Source: JABDIP01 sp965227455 (GTDB lineage: Bacteria; Pseudomonadota; Alphaproteobacteria; DSM-16000; Inquilinaceae). Taken from it: a stretch of DNA of 64,000 nucleotides. The notes under the pieces were generated by a model. The model ran no database searches, was not told where the DNA came from, and saw nothing but the letters and a program-made list of their open reading frames with translations. The translations under genes and the position numbers were made by a program. Positions 1 through 7,393 of this stretch are shown here, one piece after another; within the stretch, counting starts at the first letter, position 1; every line of letters starts with the position of its first letter. The DNA is taken from NCBI GenBank assembly GCA_965227455.1, contig OZ245752.1:2232001-2296000 (forward strand), in the 5' to 3' direction.

Positions 1-953
1 AACAGGCCGCCCGCCAGGCCGATGGCGGTTCCGCTGCCGATCCCCAGGACCATGTATCCGACCTGGCTGACCGCGTGATACGACAGCAGCCGCTTCAGGT
101 CATGCTGGACCAAGGCCATGAAGACCGCCGCCAGAACCGTGACCGCGCCCAGCAGCATCAGCATCGTCTGCAGTCCCGGTGTCGGCTCGAACAGGTCCGA
201 CACGCACCGCGCGAGCAGGTAAATCCCGAGCAGCTTGTCGAGCGACGCGGGCAACAAAGCGGTGACCGGGATCAGCGCCTTCGCGCCGCATTCCGGCACC
301 CAGCCATGCAACGGTACGGCGCCGGCTTTGGCGAAGGCCGCCACTACGAAGGTGAGAAAGGCGACATGGGACGCGAGGCTGGCGACCGGCACGGCCCCGG
401 CGTCCATCCGGGTGGTACCGGAAAGAGTCCATAGCAGCACGACGCCGAGGACCAGCAGCGCGTCGCTGCCGCCGACGATCATCAGCGATTTGCGCGCCGC
501 TTCTGCCGCGTCGGAGCCGGCCGTGCCGATCATCAGATACAGGAGCAACGCCAGCGATCCCCAGAAGACGAGCAAGAGGATCAGGTCGTTGGCGAGGACC
601 GCGCCGCAGGAAGCCGCCAGCGTCCAGAGCAGATAGGTGAAGTATTCCCGGTGCTGCTGGCGCCCATTCATATAGCCGAGGGAATAGACTGCGATGACAA
701 GGCCGAATCCGGCTATGGCCAGCAGAACGAAGGCGTTCAACCCGTCGATCCGCAGCGAGATCCACGGGGCGTGCTCGAGAACGGCCTGACCGCCCGCAAA
801 CAGCGGCCAGATCAGCACCACGGAAACGGCCGAGGCGGCGATCGCCAGTATGGCGCGGGTCCTGTGAGCGCCACCCGGCAATGCCAGACAGACCAGCCCG
901 ACGATCAGATAGACCGCGATCGGTCGGATCATCGGATGGGCGAGCAGTTCCAT
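1..953 (-). CDS. NuoL/HyfB-like proton-antiporter subunit of group 4 hydrogenase (3' end outside window)
   Basis: The frame reads from an ATG at 951-953 (MELLAHPMIR) to the left edge with no stop, giving 317 residues of a strongly hydrophobic protein with many membrane segments. Around residues 180-290 it has the conserved antiporter pattern: a lysine in a membrane helix (AFAKAGAVPLHGW), then HDLKRLLSYHAVSQVGYM. This is the NuoL/MrpA/HyfB family that moves protons or sodium ions in complex I and in group 4 hydrogenases. It starts 16 bp after the hydrogenase large subunit and closes the visible part of the operon. Seen: frame and motifs. Inferred: ion pumping coupled to hydrogen turnover. The ion cannot be told from sequence. 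Confidence 0.88.
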   Translation of the reverse strand, partial: MELLAHPMIRPIAVYLIVGLVCLALPGGAHRTRAILAIAASAVSVVLIWPLFAGGQAVLEHAPWISLRIDGLNAFVLLAIAGFGLVIAVYSLGYMNGRQQHREYFTYLLWTLAASCGAVLANDLILLLVFWGSLALLLYLMIGTAGSDAAEAARKSLMIVGGSDALLVLGVVLLWTLSGTTRMDAGAVPVASLASHVAFLTFVVAAFAKAGAVPLHGWVPECGAKALIPVTALLPASLDKLLGIYLLARCVSDLFEPTPGLQTMLMLLGAVTVLAAVFMALVQHDLKRLLSYHAVSQVGYMVLGIGSGTAIGLAGGL

Positions 954-969
954 GGGCCGGCCCTCTCCC

Positions 970-2190
970 TCACGCCAGCGGCAGCTGTGGTTCGGGCAGG
1001 CCGGTATCGCGTTTCAGCCGCTCGGTCTTTTCCTGCGACAGGCGGATCAGGTCGGCGCCGTCCCAGACAGGATCGCCGCTGCGCCGGTCGACGGCCGCCG
1101 CCATGCGCTCAGTGCAGCAGTAGCAGGGATCGACCGCCGCCAAGATGATGGTGGCGTCGGCAACGGTCGCGCCGAGGACCGTCACACAGTTCGTCGGCAC
1201 GTTCATGAAGCTCGGCGCTCGCACCTTGTGCCGGGCCGGGCGGTTGCTGCCATCGCTGCGGATGTAGTGGAAGACCTCGCCGCGCGGCGCCTCGTAGTGG
1301 CCGATGCCCTCACCCGGCGCCACGTGCGGCGGGTCGGAGTCGATCGGTCCATTGCTGGTCCGGAGTCGCTCCAGGCACTGCTCGATGATCCGGATCGACT
1401 CGAACATCTCGAGTATCCGGACCACCGCCTTGTCAAAGACGTCGCCGTTCTCACGCGTGATGACGTTCCAATCGACCAGGCCATACGCGGCATGGGGGTG
1501 ATCGCGGCGCACGTCGATGTCGACACCGGAGGCCCGGGCGGTCGGGCCGAGCGCGCCGAAATCGATCGCCTGCTGGCGAGTCAGGACGCCCACGCCCTGC
1601 GTGCGCGCGTGTAGCAGGGGATCATCCATGACGGCGCCGCGAAACATCTCGATGGGCGCCTTGAGCGCGTCCAGCGTCTTCAGGATCGCCGGGACCGACT
1701 CCGGCTCGATGTCCCGTCGCACGCCGCCGGGCTTCATCATGCCGTAATGGTTGCGGTTGCCGGTGATCAGCTCCAGCACGTTGAGCACGTCCTCGCGGTA
1801 CCGCCACGCCCACATCCAGATCGTGTTGAAGCCGAGGAAATGCCCAGCCAGCCCCAGCCAGAGCAGATGCGAGTGGATCCGTTCCAGCTCGGCGATCGTC
1901 GATCGGATGTAGAGCGCGCGCTCGGGAACCGCGATCCCGCCGGCCTCCTCGATCGCCTGCACGCAGGCGATCGGATGGGATGTCGAGCAGATTCCGCAGA
2001 TCCGTTCGACGAGGAAGATCGTCTCCTCGAAATCCTTGGATTCGGAGAGCTTTTCGATGCCGCGGTGGTTGTAGCCAAGCTCGATGTCAAGATGGACGAC
2101 CTCCTCGCCTTCGACATGCAGCTTGAAGAACTCCGGCTCTTCCTGGAGAGCATGATACGGCCCGATGGGAATGATGGTCCGCTTGCTCAT
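970..2190 (-). CDS. Group 4 membrane-bound [NiFe]-hydrogenase large subunit
   Basis: 406 residues, homologous to NuoD but with all four nickel-binding cysteines. RICGICSTSH (C65, C68) is near the N-terminus and DPCYCC (C356, C359) near the C-terminus. Complex I NuoD lacks these, so this is a true hydrogenase catalytic subunit. A 44-residue tail follows DPCYCCTER, in the position where HycE-type subunits are cut by a maturation protease. Whether it is cut here is not known. The frame is open further upstream, but the start at 2190 (MSKRTIIPIG) fits the family. The gene sits between the NuoC-like gene and the NuoL-like gene. Role: H2 oxidation or H+ reduction at the membrane. Confidence 0.93.
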   Translation of the reverse strand: MSKRTIIPIGPYHALQEEPEFFKLHVEGEEVVHLDIELGYNHRGIEKLSESKDFEETIFLVERICGICSTSHPIACVQAIEEAGGIAVPERALYIRSTIAELERIHSHLLWLGLAGHFLGFNTIWMWAWRYREDVLNVLELITGNRNHYGMMKPGGVRRDIEPESVPAILKTLDALKAPIEMFRGAVMDDPLLHARTQGVGVLTRQQAIDFGALGPTARASGVDIDVRRDHPHAAYGLVDWNVITRENGDVFDKAVVRILEMFESIRIIEQCLERLRTSNGPIDSDPPHVAPGEGIGHYEAPRGEVFHYIRSDGSNRPARHKVRAPSFMNVPTNCVTVLGATVADATIILAAVDPCYCCTERMAAAVDRRSGDPVWDGADLIRLSQEKTERLKRDTGLPEPQLPLA

Positions 2191-2197
2191 GGCCGCC

Positions 2198-2656
2198 TCA
2201 TCGCCGGTAATCCCGGCGCAGGGGAAATTTCCCTTCCGGCCAATCGTCGTCCAGCAGCAGATGCCGGAGGTCCGGATGGTTGTGGAATTGGATTCCCAGC
2301 AGCTCCCACATCTCCCGTTCGATCCACTCCGCCGCGGGGCAGAAGGGTGCGATGGACTCGAGCTCGGGGTGCTCGCGATCCAGCCGGGTCCGCACAGTGA
2401 CCAGGCATCCCAGGCGGTCGAGCGCCCAGTGATAGAGAACTTCGATGGCGGCCGGCGTGTCGACGCCGGTGGCGATCTGGAACCGCGCCTCAAGCTCCTT
2501 GAAGATCAATCGGCTGGTCTCGGGAACGTCCTCCGGCAAGACCTCGATGAACACGCGCTTGGGCGATGTCTCCTCGACGCTGACAAGACGGTCGCCGAGT
2601 GTCGCCCTGATCCGGTCTAGGGCGTCTTCGCGTGTCATGGGCGCGTCCGTTTGCAT
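2198..2656 (-). CDS. NuoC-like (30 kDa) hydrogenase subunit
   Basis: 152 residues from an ATG at 2654-2656 (MQTDAPMTRE). The C-terminal half has the NADH dehydrogenase 30-kDa signature (WIEREMWELLGIQFHNHPD), followed by a basic end. In group 4 hydrogenases this small soluble subunit bridges the large and small subunits in the peripheral arm. It begins 5 bp after the small-subunit stop codon and ends 7 bp before the large-subunit start, so translation is probably coupled. A longer upstream reading frame exists, but it overlaps the previous gene with low-quality sequence, so it was rejected. Confidence 0.88.
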   Translation of the reverse strand: MQTDAPMTREDALDRIRATLGDRLVSVEETSPKRVFIEVLPEDVPETSRLIFKELEARFQIATGVDTPAAIEVLYHWALDRLGCLVTVRTRLDREHPELESIAPFCPAAEWIEREMWELLGIQFHNHPDLRHLLLDDDWPEGKFPLRRDYRR

Positions 2657-2661
2657 CGCCC

Positions 2662-3156
2662 CTAGGCCTCCGCCGTACCCGGTGTGGCCGGCCTGGCGAC
2701 GCCGCGCTCTTCGGCCTGACCGGCGGGAACCAGGTCTCCTTGCCGCAGCCCTTGCACCAGCTTGATCACGGCCGAGATGATCGCCTCGGGCTTGGGCGGG
2801 CACCCAGGTACGTAAGCGTCAATCGGAATGTAGGTTCCCGGCGGGCCGTCCCAGTTGTACGAGCCGCGGAAGATGATCCCGGTGCACGGACAGCCGCCGA
2901 TCGCGACCACCAGGACCGGCTTGGGCGCCTGCTCGTAGAGGTGCCGGGCGCGGATGGACGCCTTCTTATTGAAGATTCCGGACAGCAGGATCAGGTCGGC
3001 GTGCCGGATGCTCGCGGCCAACGTGATGCCAAAACGCTCGAGGTCGTATTTCGGCGTGAGCGCGTCGAGGATCTCAATGTCGCAGTTGTTGCACGCGCTG
3101 CCGGCGAGATGAAACACGTTAAGAGAGCGCGTCAGCGCCTGGATCGCGAAACTCAT
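2662..3156 (-). CDS. NuoB-like [NiFe]-hydrogenase small subunit
   Basis: 164 residues. It has the four ligands of the proximal [4Fe-4S] cluster in the group 4/NuoB spacing: C22 and C25 (ACNNCDIEI), C89 (GGCPCTG) and C119 (VPGCPPKPE). The protein is short, with a single cluster, as in Ech, Mbh and Hyf small subunits, and lacks the extra ferredoxin domain of uptake hydrogenases. It passes electrons between the nickel site and the polyferredoxin subunit. It lies 4 bp downstream of the NuoH-like gene. The last 20 residues are rich in Ala and Pro and probably disordered. Confidence 0.92.
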   Translation of the reverse strand: MSFAIQALTRSLNVFHLAGSACNNCDIEILDALTPKYDLERFGITLAASIRHADLILLSGIFNKKASIRARHLYEQAPKPVLVVAIGGCPCTGIIFRGSYNWDGPPGTYIPIDAYVPGCPPKPEAIISAVIKLVQGLRQGDLVPAGQAEERGVARPATPGTAEA

Positions 3157-3160
3157 GACC

Positions 3161-4087
3161 TCACCATCCCGACCACGCGAGGGCGGCCGCGATCAGCGCC
3201 GCCGCCGTCACCGGTCCCCAGAAGAAGCGGATCGCCTGGTCCGTTCGCAGCCGCGGAGTGGTGTTGCGCACCACGATGATCACGGTGACCAGAAGGGCCC
3301 AGAGGAGGAGGCCGATCAGCCCCCCCACCCATCCGCCATGCGCGATCGGTCCTCCGACGAACACCACGATCAAGAACACTGGCAGGGTGAACAGCATCAT
3401 CGCGCGCGTCAGCCTGAACATGGCCAGCGGCGGTCCGGAATACTCGATATAGGCGCCGCCGCTCAGTTCGGTCTCCGCCTCCGGCATGTCGAAGGGCACC
3501 ACGGTAAGCTTGGCCTGCATGCAGACGACGGCGACCAGCAGGGCGAGCACGCCCGAGGGAAGCGCCGTCGCCGGTGTTGCGGCGAGAAGGTCGACCAGTC
3601 GGATGCTCTGCACCTGGATCACCGGGACCAGAACGGCCAGCACGAAGGGCAGCTCGTAGGCGATCATCAGCTTCATCTCCCGGCCGGCGCCTAGGGAGGC
3701 CAGGGGATTGCGCGAGGAGGAGGCGCCGAGGATCACGGTCAGTCCCGGCATGGCCAGCAGGTACAGCAGCACGATCAGATCGCCGATGAAGGTCGCCTGT
3801 GGATCCAAAAGCGCACGCCACAGGATCATCGATGCCAGGGCGGCCGCAGCGAGTCCGATCAGGGGTGCGATCAGGAACAGCCCGATGGCCCCGCCGGCCG
3901 GAACGCAGGTGTCTTTGATGAGGAGCTTGGCGATGTCGTAGAACGGCTGAAGGAAAGGCGGTCCGACCCGCATTTGCACCCGCGCCGTCACTTTGCGATC
4001 GAGCCAGCTGGTGATCAATCCGGCGGCGGCGGTGAACATCAGGCCGGGGAAGACGAGGAACTCCAGCAGCGTGAGGGTGGCACTCAC
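3161..4087 (-). CDS. NuoH/HyfC-like membrane subunit of hydrogenase
   Basis: 308 residues from a GTG at 4085-4087 that overlaps the TGA of the ferredoxin gene (GTGA). About eight hydrophobic segments are visible. The family signatures are present: SWLDRKVTARVQMRVGPPFLQ near the N-terminus and FDMPEAETELSGGAY in the middle. This is the NADH dehydrogenase subunit 1 family, which forms the heel of the membrane arm and takes up the conformational signal from the hydrogenase module. The acidic PEAE loop that contacts the quinone cavity in complex I is kept, as in other group 4 enzymes. A longer in-frame N-terminus runs through the ferredoxin gene and is not credible. Confidence 0.9.
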   Translation of the reverse strand: MSATLTLLEFLVFPGLMFTAAAGLITSWLDRKVTARVQMRVGPPFLQPFYDIAKLLIKDTCVPAGGAIGLFLIAPLIGLAAAALASMILWRALLDPQATFIGDLIVLLYLLAMPGLTVILGASSSRNPLASLGAGREMKLMIAYELPFVLAVLVPVIQVQSIRLVDLLAATPATALPSGVLALLVAVVCMQAKLTVVPFDMPEAETELSGGAYIEYSGPPLAMFRLTRAMMLFTLPVFLIVVFVGGPIAHGGWVGGLIGLLLWALLVTVIIVVRNTTPRLRTDQAIRFFWGPVTAAALIAAALAWSGW

Positions 4088-4572
4088 GGCCCGTCCTCCC
4101 GCTTGATCCATTTGGAGCATATTGCCGCCAGATGATCGTCGATGATGTGCAGGCGAGGCTCCTCGGGGTCGACCTCGCGATAGGCAAGCGCTCCCTTCGA
4201 GCAACTGCGGGCGCAGGGCGGCTCTTCGTCGTTCGGTCCGAGACAGAAGTTGCAGGGCGTCTCGTAGAACCCGACCATGTCCGGATAGATCGTGCCGAAC
4301 GGGCAAGCATGGACGCAGAGCTTGCAGCTCACGCATCGAAGGTTATGGCGCTTGAGCACGCCATCGGACTGGCGCTCCAGGGCGCCGAATGGGCACGCGT
4401 CGATGCAGCTCGGCTCCTCGCAGCGGCGGCAGATCAGGGAGAAGGTCGCCCGTTCGCGCAGCGCGAGAGCGCCGTGGTCGGTCGCATGCGGGCGATAGAA
4501 ATAGGCGCAGGACACGCCGCAGCTCTCGCACTGATCGCAGGTGTCCAGATCGATGACTAGCCGCTTGCCCAT
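4084..4572 (-). CDS. Polyferredoxin subunit (HycB/HyfA/CooF-like, four [4Fe-4S] sites)
   Basis: 162 residues with four cysteine groups: CDQCESCGVSC, CRRCEEPSCIDACP, CVSCKLCVHACP and CNFC...CARSC. This is the arrangement of HycB, HyfA and CooF proteins, which wire a partner dehydrogenase or diaphorase to the hydrogenase small subunit. Its stop codon overlaps the start of the NuoH-like gene and its ATG lies 3 bp after the flavoprotein gene. It is therefore the likely junction between the flavin/iron-sulfur module upstream and the membrane hydrogenase downstream. The cluster count is inferred from cysteine spacing. Confidence 0.9.
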   Translation of the reverse strand: MGKRLVIDLDTCDQCESCGVSCAYFYRPHATDHGALALRERATFSLICRRCEEPSCIDACPFGALERQSDGVLKRHNLRCVSCKLCVHACPFGTIYPDMVGFYETPCNFCLGPNDEEPPCARSCSKGALAYREVDPEEPRLHIIDDHLAAICSKWIKREDGP

Positions 4573-4575
4573 CGG

Positions 4576-5406
4576 TCAGTCGTCCCATAGCCGTGGGTTG
4601 GACTGGATGTCCTCGTACGAGAACACCGGGCCGTCCTTGCAGACGTAGTAGCGGCCGAGGCGGCAATGCCCGCACATGCCGATGCCGCAACTCATGTTCC
4701 GTTCCAGCGAGAGAAAGATGTTCTCAGGCCGATATCCGCGTTCCAGCAGCGTCTGCACCGTGAACCGCATCATCAGCGGAGGGCCGCACATCACCGCCAC
4801 GCCCTCCTCTGGATGGCAGTCCAGATAGTCCTCGGTCAGGATCGTCGGCAGCACGCCCACATGCCCGTCCCACTGCGAGTCGCCGATATCAACGGTCATC
4901 AGGACATCCAGCGCATCGCCCCGGCCCCAGCCTTGCTCCGCGGCGTGGCGGAAGACCAGATCGTCGGCCGTCCGTGCGCCATAGCGGACGATGACCCGCC
5001 GGTAGGCATCGAGATCTTCGATCAGCGCCAGCAGAAGCGCGCGCAACGGGCCCACGCCACACCCGCCACCGGCAATCAGGATCTCTCGGCCGCGGAACTC
5101 GCCAATTGGGTAGGGGCGTCCCAACGGTCCACGGATGCCCACCTCCGAGCCCGGTGGCATCGCGTGCAACCGATCGGTGACGCGGCCCACCCGCATGATC
5201 GTGATGTCCATGCGTTCGGCAATGTTGGGCGACGAGGATGGGGTGAAGGGAGCCTCACCAACCCCCGGGATCAGAAGCTCGACAAACTGACCGGCTTGGA
5301 ACGCCACCGGAACCCGTGGGCGAATGGTGAACGTCCTGATTGCAGGGGTCTCGTCTTCGACCCGCTCAATCGTCGCTGGAACCGGCATGTAAGACGCCAG
5401 ATTCAT
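4576..5406 (-). CDS. FAD/NAD(P)-binding, [2Fe-2S] hydrogenase gamma subunit-like (HydG/AsrB family)
   Basis: 276 residues of the ferredoxin-NADP reductase superfamily. An FAD-binding barrel lies at about 10-100 (FQAGQFVELLIPGVG). An NAD(P)-binding fold with IAGGGCGVGPLRALL starts near 110, and a C-terminal [2Fe-2S] motif is present (SCGIGMCGHC...C). The closest known families are the gamma subunit of Pyrococcus-type sulfhydrogenase and AsrB. It probably moves electrons between NAD(P)H and the iron-sulfur chain. Its start overlaps the upstream gene by 41 bp; a later ATG (residue 7) would also overlap. The presence of a pyridine-nucleotide module in a group 4 operon is unusual. Confidence 0.85.
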   Translation of the reverse strand: MNLASYMPVPATIERVEDETPAIRTFTIRPRVPVAFQAGQFVELLIPGVGEAPFTPSSSPNIAERMDITIMRVGRVTDRLHAMPPGSEVGIRGPLGRPYPIGEFRGREILIAGGGCGVGPLRALLLALIEDLDAYRRVIVRYGARTADDLVFRHAAEQGWGRGDALDVLMTVDIGDSQWDGHVGVLPTILTEDYLDCHPEEGVAVMCGPPLMMRFTVQTLLERGYRPENIFLSLERNMSCGIGMCGHCRLGRYYVCKDGPVFSYEDIQSNPRLWDD

Positions 5407-6427
5407 CGACTGCCCTCTTCAGTACCTCACGGATGTCGATCTTGCCGATGCAGGCTTCCGTACAACGCCCGCATCCGTCGCAGGCGTATCGTCCCAGCAC
5501 CTGCGGGAAGAAAATGAACTTCTTGTCGAACCGGTTACGCAGTCGCTGGGCGCGTCGCGGTCGCGGATCGCCGCCGGCGGTGCGCGCGAAATTCGGGAAC
5601 AGGCACGAGTCCCACTGCTTGCAGCGCGCAGGATTGCAGTTCGCGTCGATGCCGTCGGCAAGCTGGAAGCAATGGCAGGTGCAGCAGATGAAGTTGCAGG
5701 CGCCGCACTCGACACAGTCGGCGGCGAAGTCTTCCCAGAAGCCCGACTCGAAGGTGTCTTCCACCGCACGCCGCATGTCCATCCGCGGCGCTAGACCGCA
5801 GGCCGCCGCGTTGTCCACGAGTTTGTCGTACATCTCGGCGCGCTGCGTCTCGCGGGCTTCCAGAAGATCTTCGCCTGCCGGCTCCAGATACCGCTCAGCC
5901 ACCTCCAGCAATTCCGCGCCGCGACCCGTCCCGCTTTCCAGTACCGGGCCCTGCGCGGTCGACGAGATGTTGATGTCGAAGCCCTTCGTCGGATAGGGCT
6001 GCTCGCCAATCGCCGGACAGAAGCACACATCCCGGAAGCCGGTGCAATCGCAAGAGACCAAGATGGTCCGTTCGCGGGCCGCCGCGTAGTTCGGGTCCTG
6101 CATGTCCTGGTTCAGAAAGACCTGGTCGTGGATCTCCAGCGCCGACAGATCGCAGTTCTTCACGCCGAACACGATGCGTTCGGCCAGCGGATCGTCCACC
6201 GCCGGACCGGCCCACGCACCCAGGTATTCCCGCGGACGGAACAGCAGGGATTTCAGCGGCTCGACTGGACGATAGGCGCCCAGGGTATGCCGGTCCGGGT
6301 CCCAGGCCTCGGCTCGCACGAGCCGATATTGGTCGTCATCCTGGACCAGGGCGTACACAACCCGGTTCTCGGCGAGGGCCGAGAGCACGTCGTCCAAATT
6401 ATGTTCGTCGGCGATCGCCCACTTCAT
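5366..6427 (-). CDS. 4Fe-4S dicluster hydrogenase beta subunit-like (HydB/AsrA family)
   Basis: 353 residues. The N-terminal two thirds match the HydB/AsrA type, including a cysteine-rich CDCTGFRDVCFC segment. The C-terminal third has two ferredoxin motifs, CVECGACNFICCTCHC and CDGCGRCTEACIGKID. In sulfhydrogenases and anaerobic sulfite reductase this subunit pairs with the flavoprotein encoded next to it. Here it is the first gene of the hydrogenase operon, 60 bp downstream of an FNR/FixK-like box. Function as the partner of the flavoprotein is inferred from family and position. A sulfite reductase role is unlikely because no AsrC-like gene is present. Confidence 0.82.
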   Translation of the reverse strand: MKWAIADEHNLDDVLSALAENRVVYALVQDDDQYRLVRAEAWDPDRHTLGAYRPVEPLKSLLFRPREYLGAWAGPAVDDPLAERIVFGVKNCDLSALEIHDQVFLNQDMQDPNYAAARERTILVSCDCTGFRDVCFCPAIGEQPYPTKGFDINISSTAQGPVLESGTGRGAELLEVAERYLEPAGEDLLEARETQRAEMYDKLVDNAAACGLAPRMDMRRAVEDTFESGFWEDFAADCVECGACNFICCTCHCFQLADGIDANCNPARCKQWDSCLFPNFARTAGGDPRPRRAQRLRNRFDKKFIFFPQVLGRYACDGCGRCTEACIGKIDIREVLKRAVDESGVLHAGSSDD

Positions 6428-6487
6428 GATCGGCTGGTCCGTGCGTGCTAGCCGTGACTAGCTTTCTCGCCGGGACAAGACGCGTCT

Positions 6488-6501
6488 TTGACCTCGATCA
6501 A
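6488..6501 (-). promoter_or_regulatory. FNR/FixK-like box upstream of hydrogenase operon
   Basis: TTGACCTCGATCAA matches the FixK half sites TTGA-N6-TCAA exactly and the FNR consensus TTGAT-N4-ATCAA at 9 of 10 positions. Its centre is 67 bp upstream of the first hydrogenase codon, a distance that suits an activator. Activation by a low-oxygen regulator is inferred, and no regulator gene is in the window. Confidence 0.6.
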
Positions 6502-6638
6502 CCATTGCCACCAGCACCGCCTCTACGCTGAACAAGTGATCGCTGCCGGTCCGTTTCTTCCATTCCTGCGGGTCGTTTCGAGCGGGATGCGTCGTGAAGA
6601 CTGAAACATGCGCACCCGATTTGGCCTGGCCACAGAGT

Positions 6639-6657
6639 TGGGCAGCGCAATTGCCCT
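6639..6657. promoter_or_regulatory. Inverted repeat GGGCA-N7-TGCCC in hydrogenase/hypA divergent region
   Basis: A short palindrome lies in the 332-bp gap between the hydrogenase operon and hypA. It also fits the GG-N10-GC spacing of sigma-54 promoters on the plus strand (GGCAGCGCAATTGC), about 100 bp before hypA. The palindrome itself creates that spacing on both strands, so a sigma-54 reading is weak. Apart from this and the FNR-like box I see nothing else in the gap. Confidence 0.25.
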
Positions 6658-6759
6658 GGATGGTACCTTGGTCCCGTTGCCAGCCGGATCGCAGCAGTGT
6701 CTGATGCCAGTGGAAGCGCCGGGATCTGGCCACACGGTGACGATCGACGGAAAATGACC

Positions 6760-7101
6760 ATGCACGAGCTGTCAGTGAGTCAAGGCATGGTCGCGATGAT
6801 CGAAGGCGAAGCGGCAATCCAAGATTTCAGCCGCGTCTTCAAAGTCCGTCTCGAGATTGGCGCGCTGTCCTGTTTGGAGCCGGAAGCCCTCAGTTTCTGC
6901 TTCGATACGGTGACGCGCGGGACCTTGGCTGAAGGCGCGACATTGGAGATCCTGACCGTTCCGGGACGGGCATGGTGCCAAGACTGTGACGTCGCCGTGC
7001 CGATCAGCGAGCGTGGCGCACCTTGCCCGCAATGCGGCGGTTATCGGCTGAGGATCCAGGCCGGCGATGAGATCAAGATCAAGGATCTGGAGGTCCGCTG
7101 A
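6760..7101 (+). CDS. hypA: Hydrogenase nickel-insertion protein HypA
   Basis: 113 residues. HypA binds nickel through the amino terminus and His2 and delivers it to the hydrogenase large subunit. The start at 6760 gives MHELSVSQGM, the conserved nickel site; the ATG two codons earlier would bury it, so 6760 is preferred. Zinc ligands are present as two pairs, C73/C76 (CQDC) and C89/C92 (CPQC). The gene is divergent from the hydrogenase operon. No hypB-F or slyD is in the window, so other maturation genes are probably left of position 1 or elsewhere. The 292 bp after it (7102-7393) hold no gene I can recognise. Confidence 0.93.
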   Translation: MHELSVSQGMVAMIEGEAAIQDFSRVFKVRLEIGALSCLEPEALSFCFDTVTRGTLAEGATLEILTVPGRAWCQDCDVAVPISERGAPCPQCGGYRLRIQAGDEIKIKDLEVR

Positions 7102-7393
7102 CGGGGACCGAGTGTCGATGTCGCGGCACTGCATGAATACACGAGAATCGACGGCGCCCGCGACCGTCGGCCCTTCCACCCTGAAGTCTCCTTCTGGGCG
7201 CTCGGGCAGGCGTGCCGCGGGTCCGTCGCGGCGGATCATCGTTCGCCCGGGTCCATCGCCCTTTCGGTTCCGCGCCTTGAAGACGGTTCGCCGATCGGCT
7301 TCTCCCCTCGAACTCCTCGCCGTGGCCCGTTGATCATGCAGACATGGGATGCGGGCGCATTGACGCAGATCAGAGGCCGGCCAGAATTGCGTC

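Noticed and set aside
100..765. Minus-strand 221-codon frame inside the NuoL-like gene
   Set aside because: It is arginine-rich noise in another frame. The membrane protein frame 1-953 has clear helices and antiporter motifs.
4088..4336. N-terminal extension of the NuoH-like gene
   Set aside because: It lies wholly within the ferredoxin gene in another frame and would put arginine-rich sequence before the first membrane helix.
970..6427. The operon as respiratory complex I or as Mrp antiporter
   Set aside because: The large subunit keeps both CxxC nickel motifs and NuoE, F, G, I, J, K, M and N are not present in the visible part, so it is a hydrogenase.
6639..6657. Sigma-54 promoter for hypA
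   Set aside because: The GG-N10-GC spacing results from the palindrome itself and appears on both strands. The TTGC part fits only one strand, and no enhancer-binding protein gene is near.
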